Positions 19,565 to 29,305 of a DNA stretch of 64,000 bases are shown piece by piece. The notes under the pieces are model-generated. The model saw only the letters and a program-made list of their open reading frames with translations. It was not told where the DNA came from and did no database searches. Source of the DNA: Methylococcus sp. EFPC2 (GTDB lineage: Bacteria > Pseudomonadota > Gammaproteobacteria > Methylococcales > Methylococcaceae); NCBI RefSeq assembly GCF_016925495.1, contig NZ_CP070491.1, forward strand, positions 3,038,001-3,102,000. The letters run 5' to 3'. Made by a program: the position numbers and the translations under genes. Position 1 is the stretch's first letter; every line of letters starts with the position of its first letter.

Positions 19565-19878
19565 GGGTCCGGCGCTAAGCTCATTCATATCCTGCAGGCT
19601 GGGGTGAACCAAGGGAGTCCCGGCGAATCCGGACAAAGCTGGAATTCGCGGGCGCTCATTCCAGCCTGCATGCATTGCTCGGCACTTCCGACGGGCCCAA
19701 TCAATAGGGGTCCGAGATTTTCACCCCCGCGTAAGCAGGTGTCGCAATCGAGCGGAGGGTGACCGAAGCTCGCAACAAGGGCTCAGACGCCATCGTCAAT
19801 ATCCGACTCCTGGCCAGCCAGATAATGGACGCCGCGGCGTAGATCACGGTTTACGGAACGGCGGTCACACTGCCCCCT
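19565..19878. other. Intergenic tract between convergent genes, 314 nt
   Basis: It lies between the stops of the Old Yellow Enzyme gene (plus) and the GGDEF-EAL gene (minus). Its first third holds a dispersed palindromic repeat (annotated separately). The rest is GC-rich without a credible ORF or hairpin-plus-T terminator that I can see. Confidence 0.5.
19593..19670. repeat. Dispersed palindromic repeat, copy 1 (AGGCTGG/GCTGGAATTC family)
   Basis: A 10-bp perfect terminal inverted repeat, TGCAGGCTGG at 19593-19602 and CCAGCCTGCA at 19661-19670, encloses 58 nt that include GCTGGAATTC. A related element at 28281-28352 shares the AGGCTGGG start, the internal GCTGGAATTC and the mirrored end, so this is a repeated intergenic family and not a chance hairpin. 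It could also act as a transcript end between the convergent genes. Confidence 0.6.
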
Positions 19879-22701
19879 TCAGAACTCGAACGCCAGCGCA
19901 TGCTCCCCAGCGGCAGTTTCGAGTCGCGCGGGACCCGGCCGCCCGATGAAATAGCCTTGCAGGAAATCAACGCCGAGGTCGCGCAATAAAGCCAGGGTTT
20001 CGCCGTCCTCCACGCCTTCGGCGATGACCTTTTGATCGTAGCCATGCGCGAGCGCGGTCAGGGCGGTGACGAACGCCCGGTCGCCCTTGTCGGTCGCCAG
20101 CTTGCTGATGAATGAGCGGTCGATTTTCACGTATTTGATCGGCAGATGCTTCAGGTAGAAGAATGAGGCGAAGCCCGCGCCAAAGTCGTCCAGGGCAAAG
20201 GCAAAACCGATGTGGTTGAGGTCGTCCATGATCTTTTGCGCCGCCTTCAGATCGGCGATGGCCGCCGTTTCGGTAATTTCGAAATGGACACGGGACGGAT
20301 CCAACTCGCCGTCTCGCACCGCGTCCTTGAATCCCTGGGCCCAGCGCGGGTCGTCCAGAGCGGCGGCGGACAAGTTGACGGAAAGGCGGGCGCTTTGATC
20401 GTTTTTCAGGATCCGGAGCGCTTCCGCCGTCACGAAACTGTCGATCGCGTACATGAGCTGGGAGCGCATGGCGGCGTCCAGGAACTCGCCGGGGAAGGCT
20501 ATGCGGCCATCGTCCAGTCTCAGTCGTATCAAGGCTTCGTGATATACGACGTCCCCGCTCACGGCACGCACGACGGGTTGAAAATGCAGTATTGCGCCGC
20601 CGACTTCGGCCAGACACTTGGTGATGACGCTGCGCCAATAAACGCGCTGTTCGGTTTCGCTCCGCTCGCCCTCCGAATAGGAAAAGATGTGCCAGCGGCA
20701 GCGCCCTGTCCGCTTCGCCTGGTACATGGCGATATCGACGTTCGCCATGATTTCCTCGACCGAATTCCCGTGCTGGGGAATCAGCGCGATGCCGATGCTG
20801 GCCGAGACGCGGTAGCTCCGTCCTTCGAAATGGAAAGGCATTCCGTCGAGCTGCCGGGTGATGTGTTCGGCGTATCGTTCGGCGCCGACCCGATCACTCT
20901 CTCTGAGCAGAACGGCAAACTCGTCCCCCCCCAAGCGCGCAAGCACATCGGTTTTCCGCGAGCATGTCCGCAACTGATCGGCAAAAAGCGTCAGCAAGGC
21001 ATCGCCCGCCGGGTGCCCGCTGCTGTCATTGATGTCCTTGAAATGGTCGAGGTCGAACAGCAATAGCGCCGAATGCGAACCGCGCTGCGCGAGCAGGAAA
21101 CTCTGCTCGACTTCCTCGCGGAATCGCGCCCGATTAACCAGACCGGTCAGGGAATCGTGGCTGGCCAGCCACCTCATGCGGGACTCGGCTTCGATGCGAT
21201 CGGTCACGTCCAGCCCGACCGATAGCACGGCCACGCCATCCGCGTGCTCCTGGCGCAACCGGGTATGCACCCAGACCACATGGCGCATACGCCCGTCGGC
21301 GCACAGGAGTACCGATTCGTGTTCGAGCCGGCGTTGCAGATGGTCGACCAGGGTTTCGAGCTGTTGGCGAAGCTCGGCATCCTGGTGGTCGACTTCGATC
21401 AGGTCGACGAAGCGCTTGCCGCTCAGTTCGCCGGTGCTCAGGCCCATGAGTTGGGCGGTGAATTCATTGACCGTATCGACATGGCCTGCCCCCGTCTGGG
21501 TCAGGATGAGAACCTGGGCGGTGTCGAACAATCCCTGTACGAAATCCCTTTCCGCGGTCAGCGCGTGGTGGGTTTGTTCCAGTTGGTACGATAGGCGGAC
21601 GGAGGCCTCCGTCAGGATGTCGATTTCATCCCGCAGCCGCGCCGAAGGCGCATGTTGATTCAAGCGCCGGCGAGTATCGCCGTAGCCTCCCTGGGCCAAC
21701 AGAGGCAAGGCTTCAGCGAGCCGTTTTAGATGGAGCAAAGGCAGGCGCACCAAGAGCAGCAGCAGCAACTCGGCGACAACCAGGGCGGCGCCCGTAACCC
21801 ATAGGCCTTCCTGTATACCGCGCCGGACTTCCGCCGCCTCGACGCTGACGTCGGCGATGAAGAGCAAAACGCCCTCACCGCCGCCCGTCAACTCCGCCAG
21901 CGGGATGGCATGCAAGCTATAGTCCTTGCCCTGCCAGGACAGCCAGCTCTGCTTGCTCAGGGCGCGTGGGCCGCGGAATCGTTCATCGAGGTGCTGCATC
22001 AGCTCGGTGAGCGTCTGGGCGCTGGACAAGGCCGCCGTGCGCAGTTGCCAGTGCTTGAGTTCGGCGGGCGCGGTGGGCTCGGCCGGCACGAGGATGGCGA
22101 GATCGGTATTCGTGAGGGCGCGAAAATCGATGACCAGATCGGCGATGCGCTGGCTCAACTGGATGATGCCGTGATTGCGGCGGTTTTGCAGGACGGGAAC
22201 GAACACATGCAGGGTGCAGACCGGCTCGCAGCCAAACACCGAGACCGGCCGTTCGTTTTCGCGCACGTCCTTGAGCGCCGCTTGCTGGCGTTCGTGCGAC
22301 AGATCGGGGATGACCGTCGGGCTCCATTGCCAGAGGGATTCGCCTTCCGGAGTAAAAAACCCCATGCGCTCGACATCCAATTCGTAGCGCATGCTGGCAT
22401 AGCGGGACTGCTGCTTGCCGAATTCCGCCTTGCCCCCCTTGGTCGATAGCTGCTCGAAATCGCCCAAGGCGGCCAGCACGAGGCCGAGGCGCTCCAGTCG
22501 ATCCGTCGATCGTTCGATCATGCCCTTGAATTGCGAGCGCAAGGTGCTCAACCTGATGTCTTGCTGCGTTCTGAACTGGCTCTTCAGATGCACATAATTG
22601 AGCACGGCGAACGTGGCGCTTAGCCCGATCAATAAGAGGCTGAGGGCCAACAATCCCTTCCAGTGCAGGCTGAAAAACCGTGTGCTTCCCCCGCCGCGCA
22701 T
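19879..22701 (-). CDS. Membrane sensor - PAS - GGDEF - EAL protein
   Basis: 940 residues from ATG 22701, 15 nt after the porin stop; an upstream in-frame start would overlap the porin gene. Two membrane helices (about 8-36 and 305-325) flank a periplasmic sensor region. A PAS domain follows (about 395-510), then GGDEF (about 520-690, intact [12 protein letters not shown]) and EAL (about 700-935). EAL retains YHEALIRL, NLS, EITET, a variant DDFGAGFAS loop, VKID and AEGVE, so both cyclase and phosphodiesterase activities look possible. It is the third gene of an operon with a PstS-like protein and a porin, suggesting that it reads a periplasmic or outer-membrane signal. Confidence 0.9.
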   Translation of the reverse strand: MRGGGSTRFFSLHWKGLLALSLLLIGLSATFAVLNYVHLKSQFRTQQDIRLSTLRSQFKGMIERSTDRLERLGLVLAALGDFEQLSTKGGKAEFGKQQSRYASMRYELDVERMGFFTPEGESLWQWSPTVIPDLSHERQQAALKDVRENERPVSVFGCEPVCTLHVFVPVLQNRRNHGIIQLSQRIADLVIDFRALTNTDLAILVPAEPTAPAELKHWQLRTAALSSAQTLTELMQHLDERFRGPRALSKQSWLSWQGKDYSLHAIPLAELTGGGEGVLLFIADVSVEAAEVRRGIQEGLWVTGAALVVAELLLLLLVRLPLLHLKRLAEALPLLAQGGYGDTRRRLNQHAPSARLRDEIDILTEASVRLSYQLEQTHHALTAERDFVQGLFDTAQVLILTQTGAGHVDTVNEFTAQLMGLSTGELSGKRFVDLIEVDHQDAELRQQLETLVDHLQRRLEHESVLLCADGRMRHVVWVHTRLRQEHADGVAVLSVGLDVTDRIEAESRMRWLASHDSLTGLVNRARFREEVEQSFLLAQRGSHSALLLFDLDHFKDINDSSGHPAGDALLTLFADQLRTCSRKTDVLARLGGDEFAVLLRESDRVGAERYAEHITRQLDGMPFHFEGRSYRVSASIGIALIPQHGNSVEEIMANVDIAMYQAKRTGRCRWHIFSYSEGERSETEQRVYWRSVITKCLAEVGGAILHFQPVVRAVSGDVVYHEALIRLRLDDGRIAFPGEFLDAAMRSQLMYAIDSFVTAEALRILKNDQSARLSVNLSAAALDDPRWAQGFKDAVRDGELDPSRVHFEITETAAIADLKAAQKIMDDLNHIGFAFALDDFGAGFASFFYLKHLPIKYVKIDRSFISKLATDKGDRAFVTALTALAHGYDQKVIAEGVEDGETLALLRDLGVDFLQGYFIGRPGPARLETAAGEHALAFEF

Positions 22702-22718
22702 CGCCGCGTCCGCCAGCG

Positions 22719-23939
22719 TCAGAAACGGTAGGACATCATGAGGGTCAGCATGTCCCAATCCGCCGATCCGCCGCCGCGGGCGAGCGACGGATTGTCTTCG
22801 GTCGACAACCAGGCCGTGCCGTCGATGTGGTGGTATTCGGCGGCGATCAGCCAGTCGCGCACGAACTCCCAGCGCGCGCCGACCGTCACGTCCTTCGCGT
22901 AAAAGCGGTGCCGTGGCAGGCCTGTCAGCGCGGAGCCGGTCTTGCCGTTCGGATCGTCTCGGTTGACATGGAATTCATCGTAGCGGAGCACCGCCGTCCA
23001 GTTGGACGCCACGCGGTATTCGCCCTGGACGTAAAAACTTTCGGTCGTGTTGCTCAGCGGAGTCGGCACGAAACCGCTGCGCCGGCTATCGATCCAGCCG
23101 TACTCCGAGGTCAGGGAAAACAGTTCGCCGTTGTACTGCATGGAGAACAGGGGATATATCACGGCGATTTTTCCCGATGGAACCGCCGCCGACCCGGACT
23201 TGAACTCGATATCGAGATCGACCGCGGTAAACATCAGCCGTCCCCGTCCGCCCATCCACTCGTAGACGGCCCGGCCGATCAAGGCCGGACGCCCTGTCAA
23301 TGAACCGGTGGCGTTGGGCAATCCGGTCAGAAATGTCGTAGCGCCGCCGGTATCGTATTGGGGCTCTGCGACCATGAGCTCCGCGCCGAAGCTGTGTTCC
23401 CCAAAACTGTAACGGCCGTAGAGTTCGCCGCCATCCGCGGCGATCATCGCCTGGCGCAAACCCAAGGTATCGAAATAGACCGACTGCGGCAGCAACACGG
23501 TCGGCCGGGTCCAGATGACATCCCGCGTGTCGTTATAAAGCCCGAAAGGCACCTTGACTCGGCCGGCGCGGACACCGGCCGTCGCGGACGAATCCAGGAA
23601 CGGGAGGCTATAGTCAAGCTGGGCAAAATCCAGACGCAAGCCCTGCGTATCGGAGTTACCCGCCCGGCGATAAAGCCCTTGGGCCGACATTCTGAGGTTC
23701 GGCAACAAGCGGGCCGATGCGTTTACCCCCACCTCGGTAAAATCGACACTGCCCTTGCGGCTTTCGCCGAATAGCTGATTTTTCGTGGTGTATACAAAGC
23801 CCTGGCTGACGAAACCGTGCAACTGGCGATCGGTGGATCCCAAATCCAGCGCCGGGAGGTCGGTCGAGCCGGCGAACAGCACGGTTCCGATGACACGAAC
23901 CCAGGCAGTAAAGCGACACCCTTTATTCCGTCTGCCCAC
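22719..23939 (-). CDS. Outer-membrane beta-barrel porin
   Basis: About 406 residues. I prefer GTG 23939 because GGGGAGAGAGA precedes it; the ATG at 23963 overlaps the upstream gene by 14 nt and has no ribosome site. After a signal peptide the mature protein has alternating hydrophobic/polar strands (LHGFVSQGFVYTTKNQ, GVRAGRVKVPFGLYND, FYVQGEYRVASNWTAVLRYDEFHV) and ends in YRF, the C-terminal aromatic typical of BAM substrates. The GRVKVPFGLYN segment recalls phosphate-selective-porin-like barrels. It lies between a PstS-like protein and a GGDEF-EAL sensor. Confidence 0.78.
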   Translation of the reverse strand: MGRRNKGCRFTAWVRVIGTVLFAGSTDLPALDLGSTDRQLHGFVSQGFVYTTKNQLFGESRKGSVDFTEVGVNASARLLPNLRMSAQGLYRRAGNSDTQGLRLDFAQLDYSLPFLDSSATAGVRAGRVKVPFGLYNDTRDVIWTRPTVLLPQSVYFDTLGLRQAMIAADGGELYGRYSFGEHSFGAELMVAEPQYDTGGATTFLTGLPNATGSLTGRPALIGRAVYEWMGGRGRLMFTAVDLDIEFKSGSAAVPSGKIAVIYPLFSMQYNGELFSLTSEYGWIDSRRSGFVPTPLSNTTESFYVQGEYRVASNWTAVLRYDEFHVNRDDPNGKTGSALTGLPRHRFYAKDVTVGARWEFVRDWLIAAEYHHIDGTAWLSTEDNPSLARGGGSADWDMLTLMMSYRF

Positions 23940-23949
23940 TCTCTCTCCC

Positions 23950-24342
23950 CTAATTCTTCTCATTTTTTTCTATGTAGCCGATGCTACCCGGCATGGCTTC
24001 AAGCTTGCGGCGCATTTCGTCCATGTTTTCGACAACGGTCGGCGCCAAACCCGTACCCGAGTAAATCAAGCGATCCCACGCCGAGCGGAGTTGAAACGGA
24101 TACACGCCCAGCACTTCCTTCGCGAATCGGATATGCAAAGGATGATTCTCCGGGAGGACCATGACATGGATCGGCGAGCCGTTGGGCCAGGTCGTCAGAC
24201 GCATGAAGAAAACTTCCCTCAGCGCCTCGTTGGAAAGACCTGCGGCCCTGCCCGCCGCGTCGTAGACCTGCACACGGGATTCACCCGCCCAGGCATGCCC
24301 TGGCGCAACGGTCCAGTATAAGAGCAATAGCAAACGCAACAT
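23950..24342 (-). CDS. Small PstS-like periplasmic protein
   Basis: 130 residues. It has a signal peptide (MLRLLLLLYWTVAPGHAWA) and a short domain resembling one lobe of phosphate-binding PstS-like proteins (LSNEALREVFFMRLTTWPNGSPIHVMVLPENHPLHIRFAKEVLG, then PGSIGYIEKN). It is much shorter than full PstS (about 320 residues), so it probably is not a transport receptor. It is the first gene of the operon with the porin and the GGDEF-EAL protein. A role as periplasmic ligand sensor for that pair is inference. Confidence 0.72.
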   Translation of the reverse strand: MLRLLLLLYWTVAPGHAWAGESRVQVYDAAGRAAGLSNEALREVFFMRLTTWPNGSPIHVMVLPENHPLHIRFAKEVLGVYPFQLRSAWDRLIYSGTGLAPTVVENMDEMRRKLEAMPGSIGYIEKNEKN

Positions 24343-24579
24343 TAGAAATTAATAAAGCGCTCAAAAATCGACGGCATGGGCTCGTATACGCGGGAACCTA
24401 GGATCATGCGCGCAGGAACCTGATTCGACACGGCGACGAATAGGCTGTCGCCATTGGTGCGACGGGTAGCCGCAGGTTCGGTGGTTCGTTTTCGCGGCTC
24501 ATCGTTAGGAAAGCATGGTATGTGGTCGCCCTAAGTCTTCGACGATAGTGGAGCTGGCCGTCGCCGCACCGGCAGAATA

Positions 24580-24675
24580 TGGCGGAAGAGAACAGGAGTC
24601 GAACCTGCCCGAGGCCGTCTCACGGCCTCAACCGGTTTTGAAGACCGGCCGCCCCACCGGGGACGATGCTCTTCC
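24580..24675 (-). tRNA. selC: tRNA-Sec (anticodon TCA)
   Basis: 96 nt on the minus strand including encoded CCA (TGG at 24580-24582 on the plus strand). The 5' end GGAAGAGC pairs with the 3' GCTCTTCC-type end over the long acceptor stem. The anticodon loop reads CTTCAAA with anticodon TCA, the long extra arm is a GAGGCCGTGAGACGGCCTC hairpin, and the T-loop GGTTCGACTCC is canonical. Its unusual length and UGA anticodon mark it as selenocysteine tRNA. It lies just downstream of selB. Confidence 0.97.
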
Positions 24676-24733
24676 GAAAAGCGGCGGCATTGTATCCAAA
24701 TCCGGCCACGGCACGGAGGCTACCGCCGCCGGA

Positions 24734-26806
24734 TCACAATTGTAGACCGTGATTTCGCAAGCGATGGGCATCGCCCAGCCGGCGGGTCAGGCCGATGCGG
24801 TCGAAATACTCCAGAATATGGATGGCCAGCTTGCGGCCGGTGGCTATGCGGTCGCGAAATTCGGCGGCCGCCACCGCGCCGTCGGGCGCTTGCCGGGCGA
24901 GGTCACGAACGATGTCCGCGAGTTGGGCGACGGCCGTACGGTCGAAATAGTGATCGTGGGCGACCTTATACACTTGGCCCATGCACGCGACCTGGATCAG
25001 CAGCTTGCGCACCGCCGCTTCTTCCAGGGCTTCCGCACGGGCGATGTCGCGCACCCGCGGTGGCTGGAAAGGCTGCTCCAGCAGCAAGGGAGCGATGCGT
25101 TGCCACAGCGCCTCATCGCTTTCCGACAGCGTGATCCGGTGCCCTGGCAGATGCCACCAGGAACCGTCCCGCGCGCACTCCCCATCTTCCAGCAATTCGG
25201 CCAACACCTGGGCGAAAGCCGCCCGATCCAGGCGTGGCGCTGCACGCAGGCGAAGTTGCTCGGCATTGAGGCCCAGGGAGTCGGGAACGTCCTCGTGTTC
25301 TTTCCGCAGCGTCTCGATGACGGCCTGACGCAATGCAGCCCAGTGGTCCGGCGCGAAGGCGAGCGGCTTCGTGCCCTCAACCAAGCTCAGCTCCAGATTC
25401 TGGCGGAGGCCGGCCATTTCTGCGGCTGTCAGATTGGCGTTGGCGGCAAAGGCCCGCAGATCCACTCCGTTGGGCGATGCGGCGAGCAAAGCCTGCAGTT
25501 GCAATTTGGGCGCCGGCAGTTCCCAGGTCGAGAGGATATCCAGGCGCTGGACCGAGCGTCGGCCGCGCTGGGGCGGTTGGGCATCCAGCACCCAACCGCC
25601 GGCGAGCGTATGCAGCGCCGACGCGTCGCGCAGGACGAAACGGTCGCCGTGGACGGCGCAGGTGGGTTTGTCGAGCACCAGTTGCGCGAGGGCGCTGTCG
25701 CCGGGTTGCAATGGCTCGTCCCGCAACAAGGCTACCCGCCCGGTGGCATGGAAAGCACCCAGATGTACGTGTACGGGCGTCCAGTGTTTCAAGGAGTGGG
25801 CTTCGCCGGCCAGGAGCTTGAGCCGCACGTCCAGGCGTGTTGTAGGTAGATGGAGTTCCGGCGCCAGCACCCAATCACCCCGTTGCACCTGCTGTTTGTC
25901 CACGTCGGCCAGATTGAGCGCGCAACGCTGGCCGACCAGCCCCATTTCGGCCGGACGGTTCTGGGCGTGAATGCCGCGCACCCGCACCGGTCGGCCCGAG
26001 GGCGACAGCAGGAGCTTGTCGCCCACAGCCACTCGTCCCGAAAAGACCGTGCCGGTCACCACCGTGCCCGCACCGGCTACGGTGAAGCACCGGTCTATGG
26101 CGAACCGGAAGCAGCCTCCCCGGGTGGTCGATGCCGGTGAATTAAGCCCCTCTCCTTCTGAGAGAGGGGTTGGGGTGAGGGCATCTGCGCTTGATGTACG
26201 TGATGAAATCGTTGAAATATCAAGCGCTTTAACCCTCACCCTGCCCTCTCCCAAGGGGAGAGGGTTCCTTATTTCAATAGCACTCCGACCGGTCCGCTCC
26301 CCTAAATTCTGGGCAGCGGTTTCGAGGTGCGCGCGCAGTTCGGCCATCCCTGAGCCCGTGACGGCGGAGACCGGAAAAACCGGGCTACCGGCGAGCTCGG
26401 TACCTTCCAGCAGCACGCAAATTTCCTCGGCGACTTCGGCGATCCGGTCCGCTTCGACGAGATCGGTCTTGGTCAACGCCACCGCGCCGCGCCGGATGCC
26501 AAGCAGATCAAGAATTTGCAGATGCTCCAGGGTCTGCGGCATGGGGCCGTCGTCCGCGGCCACGACCAGCAGAGCGAAGTCGATGCCGGTCACTCCAGCC
26601 AGCATGTTGTGGATGAAGCGCTCGTGGCCGGGTACGTCCACGAAGCCGAGGATGTCGCCGTTGGCCAGCGGCGTATAGGCATAACCCAGATCGATGGTGA
26701 TGCCGCGCGCTTTTTCTTCCGCAAGGCGATCCGCGTCCACCCCGGTGAGCGCCTTGACCAGGGCGGTCTTGCCGTGGTCTATGTGGCCGGCGGTGCCGAC
26801 GATCAT
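24734..26806 (-). CDS. selB: Selenocysteine-specific elongation factor SelB, with in-frame insertion
   Basis: 690 residues; E. coli SelB is about 614. EF-Tu-like GTPase domain: GHIDHGKT (7-14), DVPGHE (57-62), TKTD (112-115). It delivers Sec-tRNA to UGA codons by binding the SECIS hairpin with its C-terminal winged helices (about 490-690, with [20 protein letters not shown] and [22 protein letters not shown]). Residues about 177-227, between domain I and [18 protein letters not shown] of domain II, are encoded by a REP-like palindrome pair and have no counterpart in the family. selA ends 2 nt before its start, and selC follows. Confidence 0.94.
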   Translation of the reverse strand: MIVGTAGHIDHGKTALVKALTGVDADRLAEEKARGITIDLGYAYTPLANGDILGFVDVPGHERFIHNMLAGVTGIDFALLVVAADDGPMPQTLEHLQILDLLGIRRGAVALTKTDLVEADRIAEVAEEICVLLEGTELAGSPVFPVSAVTGSGMAELRAHLETAAQNLGERTGRSAIEIRNPLPLGEGRVRVKALDISTISSRTSSADALTPTPLSEGEGLNSPASTTRGGCFRFAIDRCFTVAGAGTVVTGTVFSGRVAVGDKLLLSPSGRPVRVRGIHAQNRPAEMGLVGQRCALNLADVDKQQVQRGDWVLAPELHLPTTRLDVRLKLLAGEAHSLKHWTPVHVHLGAFHATGRVALLRDEPLQPGDSALAQLVLDKPTCAVHGDRFVLRDASALHTLAGGWVLDAQPPQRGRRSVQRLDILSTWELPAPKLQLQALLAASPNGVDLRAFAANANLTAAEMAGLRQNLELSLVEGTKPLAFAPDHWAALRQAVIETLRKEHEDVPDSLGLNAEQLRLRAAPRLDRAAFAQVLAELLEDGECARDGSWWHLPGHRITLSESDEALWQRIAPLLLEQPFQPPRVRDIARAEALEEAAVRKLLIQVACMGQVYKVAHDHYFDRTAVAQLADIVRDLARQAPDGAVAAAEFRDRIATGRKLAIHILEYFDRIGLTRRLGDAHRLRNHGLQL
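26141..26278. repeat. Paired REP-like palindromes inserted inside selB
   Basis: Left hairpin CCCCTCTC...GAGAGGGG (26147-26169) and right hairpin CCCTCTCCC...GGGAGAGGG (26244-26264) face each other. They are joined by a larger imperfect inverted repeat, GGTGAGGG...GCGCTTGAT (about 26174-26195) against ATCAAGCGC...CCCTCACC (about 26219-26240). The GAGAGGG/GGTGAGGG vocabulary matches the outer repeat at 48.66 kb. The element reads through in the selB frame without a stop, adding about 46 codons. This is a composite (BIME-like) repeat in a coding gene. Confidence 0.8.
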
Positions 26807-26807
26807 G

Positions 26808-28196
26808 TCAGAGTTCCAGTTGGGCCAGTTGCGCGACGAATCCCGACTCGTCCTCCAGGCAGCGCAGATCGAAGCGTAAGGCGCCGTCTTCCAGCCGGCC
26901 GATGACGGGAACGGGCAGGTCGCGGAAGGCGTTCGCCAGACGACTCAGCGCCCGTCCGCCGCCTTTCCCTTTGGGCACGAGTACCAGGCAGGCGCTGGGC
27001 AGGCGATCCACGGGCAGGGAACCGCTGCCGATCTGGCTGCGGCACGACTCGATGCTGACGACCGCATGGTCGCTCAGGGCGGTTTGCATAGCCGGCAGGA
27101 TGCGCCGGGCCAGCGCGAGTATGTCATCTTCGCTCCGTGTCAGCAGGCGCAGGGTGGGCAGTCGTCGGCTCAAGAGCTCGGGGCTGCGATAGAGTTTGAG
27201 CGTAGCTTCCAGCGCGGCGAGGGTCATTTTGTCCACCCGCAGGGCGCGCTTGAGCGGATTGCGCTTGAGCTTGGCGATCAGCTCCTTGCGGCCGACCAGG
27301 ATGCCGGCCTGCGGTCCGCCCAGCAGTTTGTCGCCGCTGAATGAAACCAGGTCGGTGCCTTTGGCCAGAGCCTGTTGCGGAGTCGGCTCTTTCGGTAGGC
27401 CATAGGAGCTCAGGTCGATCAGGGTGCCGCTGCCCAAGTCCTCGACGAAGGGCAGGCCATGCTCGCGGGCCAGTTCTGCCAACTGGTCTTCCGGCACCGT
27501 GGCAGTGAAACCCTCGATGGCGTAATTGCTGCGATGTACCTTCATGATCAGGGCGGTACGTGGATTCACGGCTTCCACGTAGTCCTTACGGTGGGTGCGG
27601 TTGGTGGTGCCGACCTCCCGCAGCTTCGCCCCGGCCCGGGACATGATGTCTGGAATGCGGAAGGCGCCGCCGATCTCGATCAATTCGCCGCGGGAGACGA
27701 TCACCTCCTTCCGTATCGCCAGGGTATTCAACAGCAGGAAAACCGCCGCGGCATTGTTGTTGACCACCGTCGCCGCCTCGGCCCCGGTCAGTTCGCGGAT
27801 CAAGCCGTCGATGTGGTCGTCGCGGTCGCCGCGTTTGGCGTTATCGAGGTCGTATTCCAGATTGGAAGGCCGGGCCAGCACCGCCAGCACCGCCTCGACG
27901 GCCTCGTCCGCCAGCAAAGCCCGCCCCAGATTGGTGTGCAGCACGGTGCCGGTGAGGTTGAATACCGGGCGTAGATTGGGGCTGAATTCGGTTTCCAGGC
28001 GCTTGCGGCAGTCGGTTACGATCCGCGCCGGGTCCACGTCCGGCGTGGGCTGCGTTTTCAGTGTCTCGCGCAGTTCCCCCAACTCGGCCCGCAAGGCGGC
28101 CACGACGGCACTGTGGCCGTAACGTTCCTTCAAATCCGCGACTTCGGGACGGTTCAGGAGGCTGTCTACGGAAGGCGGGCGGGCGGGATGATTCAT
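26808..28196 (-). CDS. selA: L-seryl-tRNA(Sec) selenium transferase
   Basis: 462 residues, the usual SelA length. Homodecameric PLP enzyme that converts Ser-tRNA-Sec to selenocysteinyl-tRNA with selenophosphate. The N-terminal [56 protein letters not shown] and [17 protein letters not shown] blocks and the PLP lysine in [17 protein letters not shown] are all present. It is followed immediately by selB. Upstream, 162 nt carrying a dispersed repeat separate it from fdhE. Confidence 0.96.
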   Translation of the reverse strand: MNHPARPPSVDSLLNRPEVADLKERYGHSAVVAALRAELGELRETLKTQPTPDVDPARIVTDCRKRLETEFSPNLRPVFNLTGTVLHTNLGRALLADEAVEAVLAVLARPSNLEYDLDNAKRGDRDDHIDGLIRELTGAEAATVVNNNAAAVFLLLNTLAIRKEVIVSRGELIEIGGAFRIPDIMSRAGAKLREVGTTNRTHRKDYVEAVNPRTALIMKVHRSNYAIEGFTATVPEDQLAELAREHGLPFVEDLGSGTLIDLSSYGLPKEPTPQQALAKGTDLVSFSGDKLLGGPQAGILVGRKELIAKLKRNPLKRALRVDKMTLAALEATLKLYRSPELLSRRLPTLRLLTRSEDDILALARRILPAMQTALSDHAVVSIESCRSQIGSGSLPVDRLPSACLVLVPKGKGGGRALSRLANAFRDLPVPVIGRLEDGALRFDLRCLEDESGFVAQLAQLEL

Positions 28197-28280
28197 GGCG
28201 TCGTGTCGGAGGGCTGGCGATTGAGCGCCGGAATTTTAGGGGGTAGCAGCGCTCAGTGGGAACGAATGTGAACTCCTGAT

Positions 28281-28352
28281 GTAGGCTGGGTTGAGGAACG
28301 AAACCCAGCGAATTCAGATAATGGCTGGAATTCCTGCGTCATCCCAGCCTAC
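28281..28352. repeat. Dispersed palindromic repeat, copy 2
   Basis: Terminal inverted repeat GTAGGCTGGG (28281-28290) and CCCAGCCTAC (28343-28352), with an inner hairpin GCTGGGTT...AAACCCAGC in the left half and GCTGGAATTC in the right half. It is related to the copy at 19593-19670. It fills the gap between fdhE (stop at 28359) and selA (start at 28196), so in the transcript it could be a processing or attenuating hairpin. Confidence 0.65.
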
Positions 28353-28358
28353 TCAAAC

Positions 28359-29237
28359 TCAACCGCCGGGTATCAGCAGAGGATTGAAACCCAGGCGCTG
28401 ATAACCTTCCTCGGCCATCAGGACGTCCAGCGCCAGGGTGGCCAGGTCGTCGGCGAATGGGTCGACCTGGGGCTCCTTTTCCCGGTTCACGAGCTTCACA
28501 TAGGTCTTGCACTGGCCGCAGGCTTCGGCCTGCACCGCTTCGCCTGTGCCTTCGAGCCCGAAGTAGGCCACCTCCTTGCTGGAGCCACAGTTTATGCAAT
28601 GGATGCGGGGCCGGTTCCACTCCGTCGCACACAGGTCGCAGACCAGATAGCGCAAGCCCTGGACCGCACCACCGGTTTGCAGCACGCTCGCCACCGGTAA
28701 GGAACCGCAGACCGGGCAGAGATGCCCGGCTTCTGTCGCGCCTATCTTTCCCGCGTCCAGACGCGAGGCCAGCACCGTCCAATTCACCTGCAGGGCGGCG
28801 GCCACGAAGGGCGCGAGCCCGACATCGAGCCGGTCGAAATCGGCGGCCAACAGATCATCGGCCCAGGACTCCAATTGCTCATCCGTCGCCTGCTTTAGGC
28901 GGTCGCGTACCGAACCCAGCGGCCCACCCCCGGAGCTCAGATCCTCGACGATGGAACGCAGCGCATCACGCCAGGCCGGATCGCGTCGCCAACTCGAAAT
29001 ATCCAGCGGCGGCCGGCCTGCACAGGAATCCGGCAGCAGCGCAGGAGAAAAGCGAGCCGACAGATGGTGCAGGCTATCGGCCAGATCGGCCATCAGATTC
29101 AGATAACCGACCAGCGAGGCCTGACTTAAGGCCAGTTGACGGAAACGGGCGGCGCGATGGTGGAACAGGGTTTGCGGGTTGGGGACGCGGATGTATGGGG
29201 CTTCGGTTTGGGCGGCGGTCAGCGGGGGGAGTTCCAT
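28359..29237 (-). CDS. fdhE: Formate dehydrogenase accessory protein FdhE
   Basis: 292 residues. Cytoplasmic rubredoxin-like factor needed to mature and check the redox state of the exported formate dehydrogenase. Four CxxC zinc/iron motifs appear in order: LCPVCGSLPV, VCDLCATEW, CINCGSSKEVAYFG and EACGQCKTYVK. DLLAADFDRLDVGLAPFVAAALQV is the usual linker. It lies downstream of fdhABI on the same strand but separated from them by two HicAB-type modules. Confidence 0.95.
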   Translation of the reverse strand: MELPPLTAAQTEAPYIRVPNPQTLFHHRAARFRQLALSQASLVGYLNLMADLADSLHHLSARFSPALLPDSCAGRPPLDISSWRRDPAWRDALRSIVEDLSSGGGPLGSVRDRLKQATDEQLESWADDLLAADFDRLDVGLAPFVAAALQVNWTVLASRLDAGKIGATEAGHLCPVCGSLPVASVLQTGGAVQGLRYLVCDLCATEWNRPRIHCINCGSSKEVAYFGLEGTGEAVQAEACGQCKTYVKLVNREKEPQVDPFADDLATLALDVLMAEEGYQRLGFNPLLIPGG

Positions 29238-29305
29238 TGAAAATCGTCGGTGCGGGTCAAGTTATCGGCGCACATCCTCGCTGGAGTATCCCCAGCGCGG
29301 ACATT

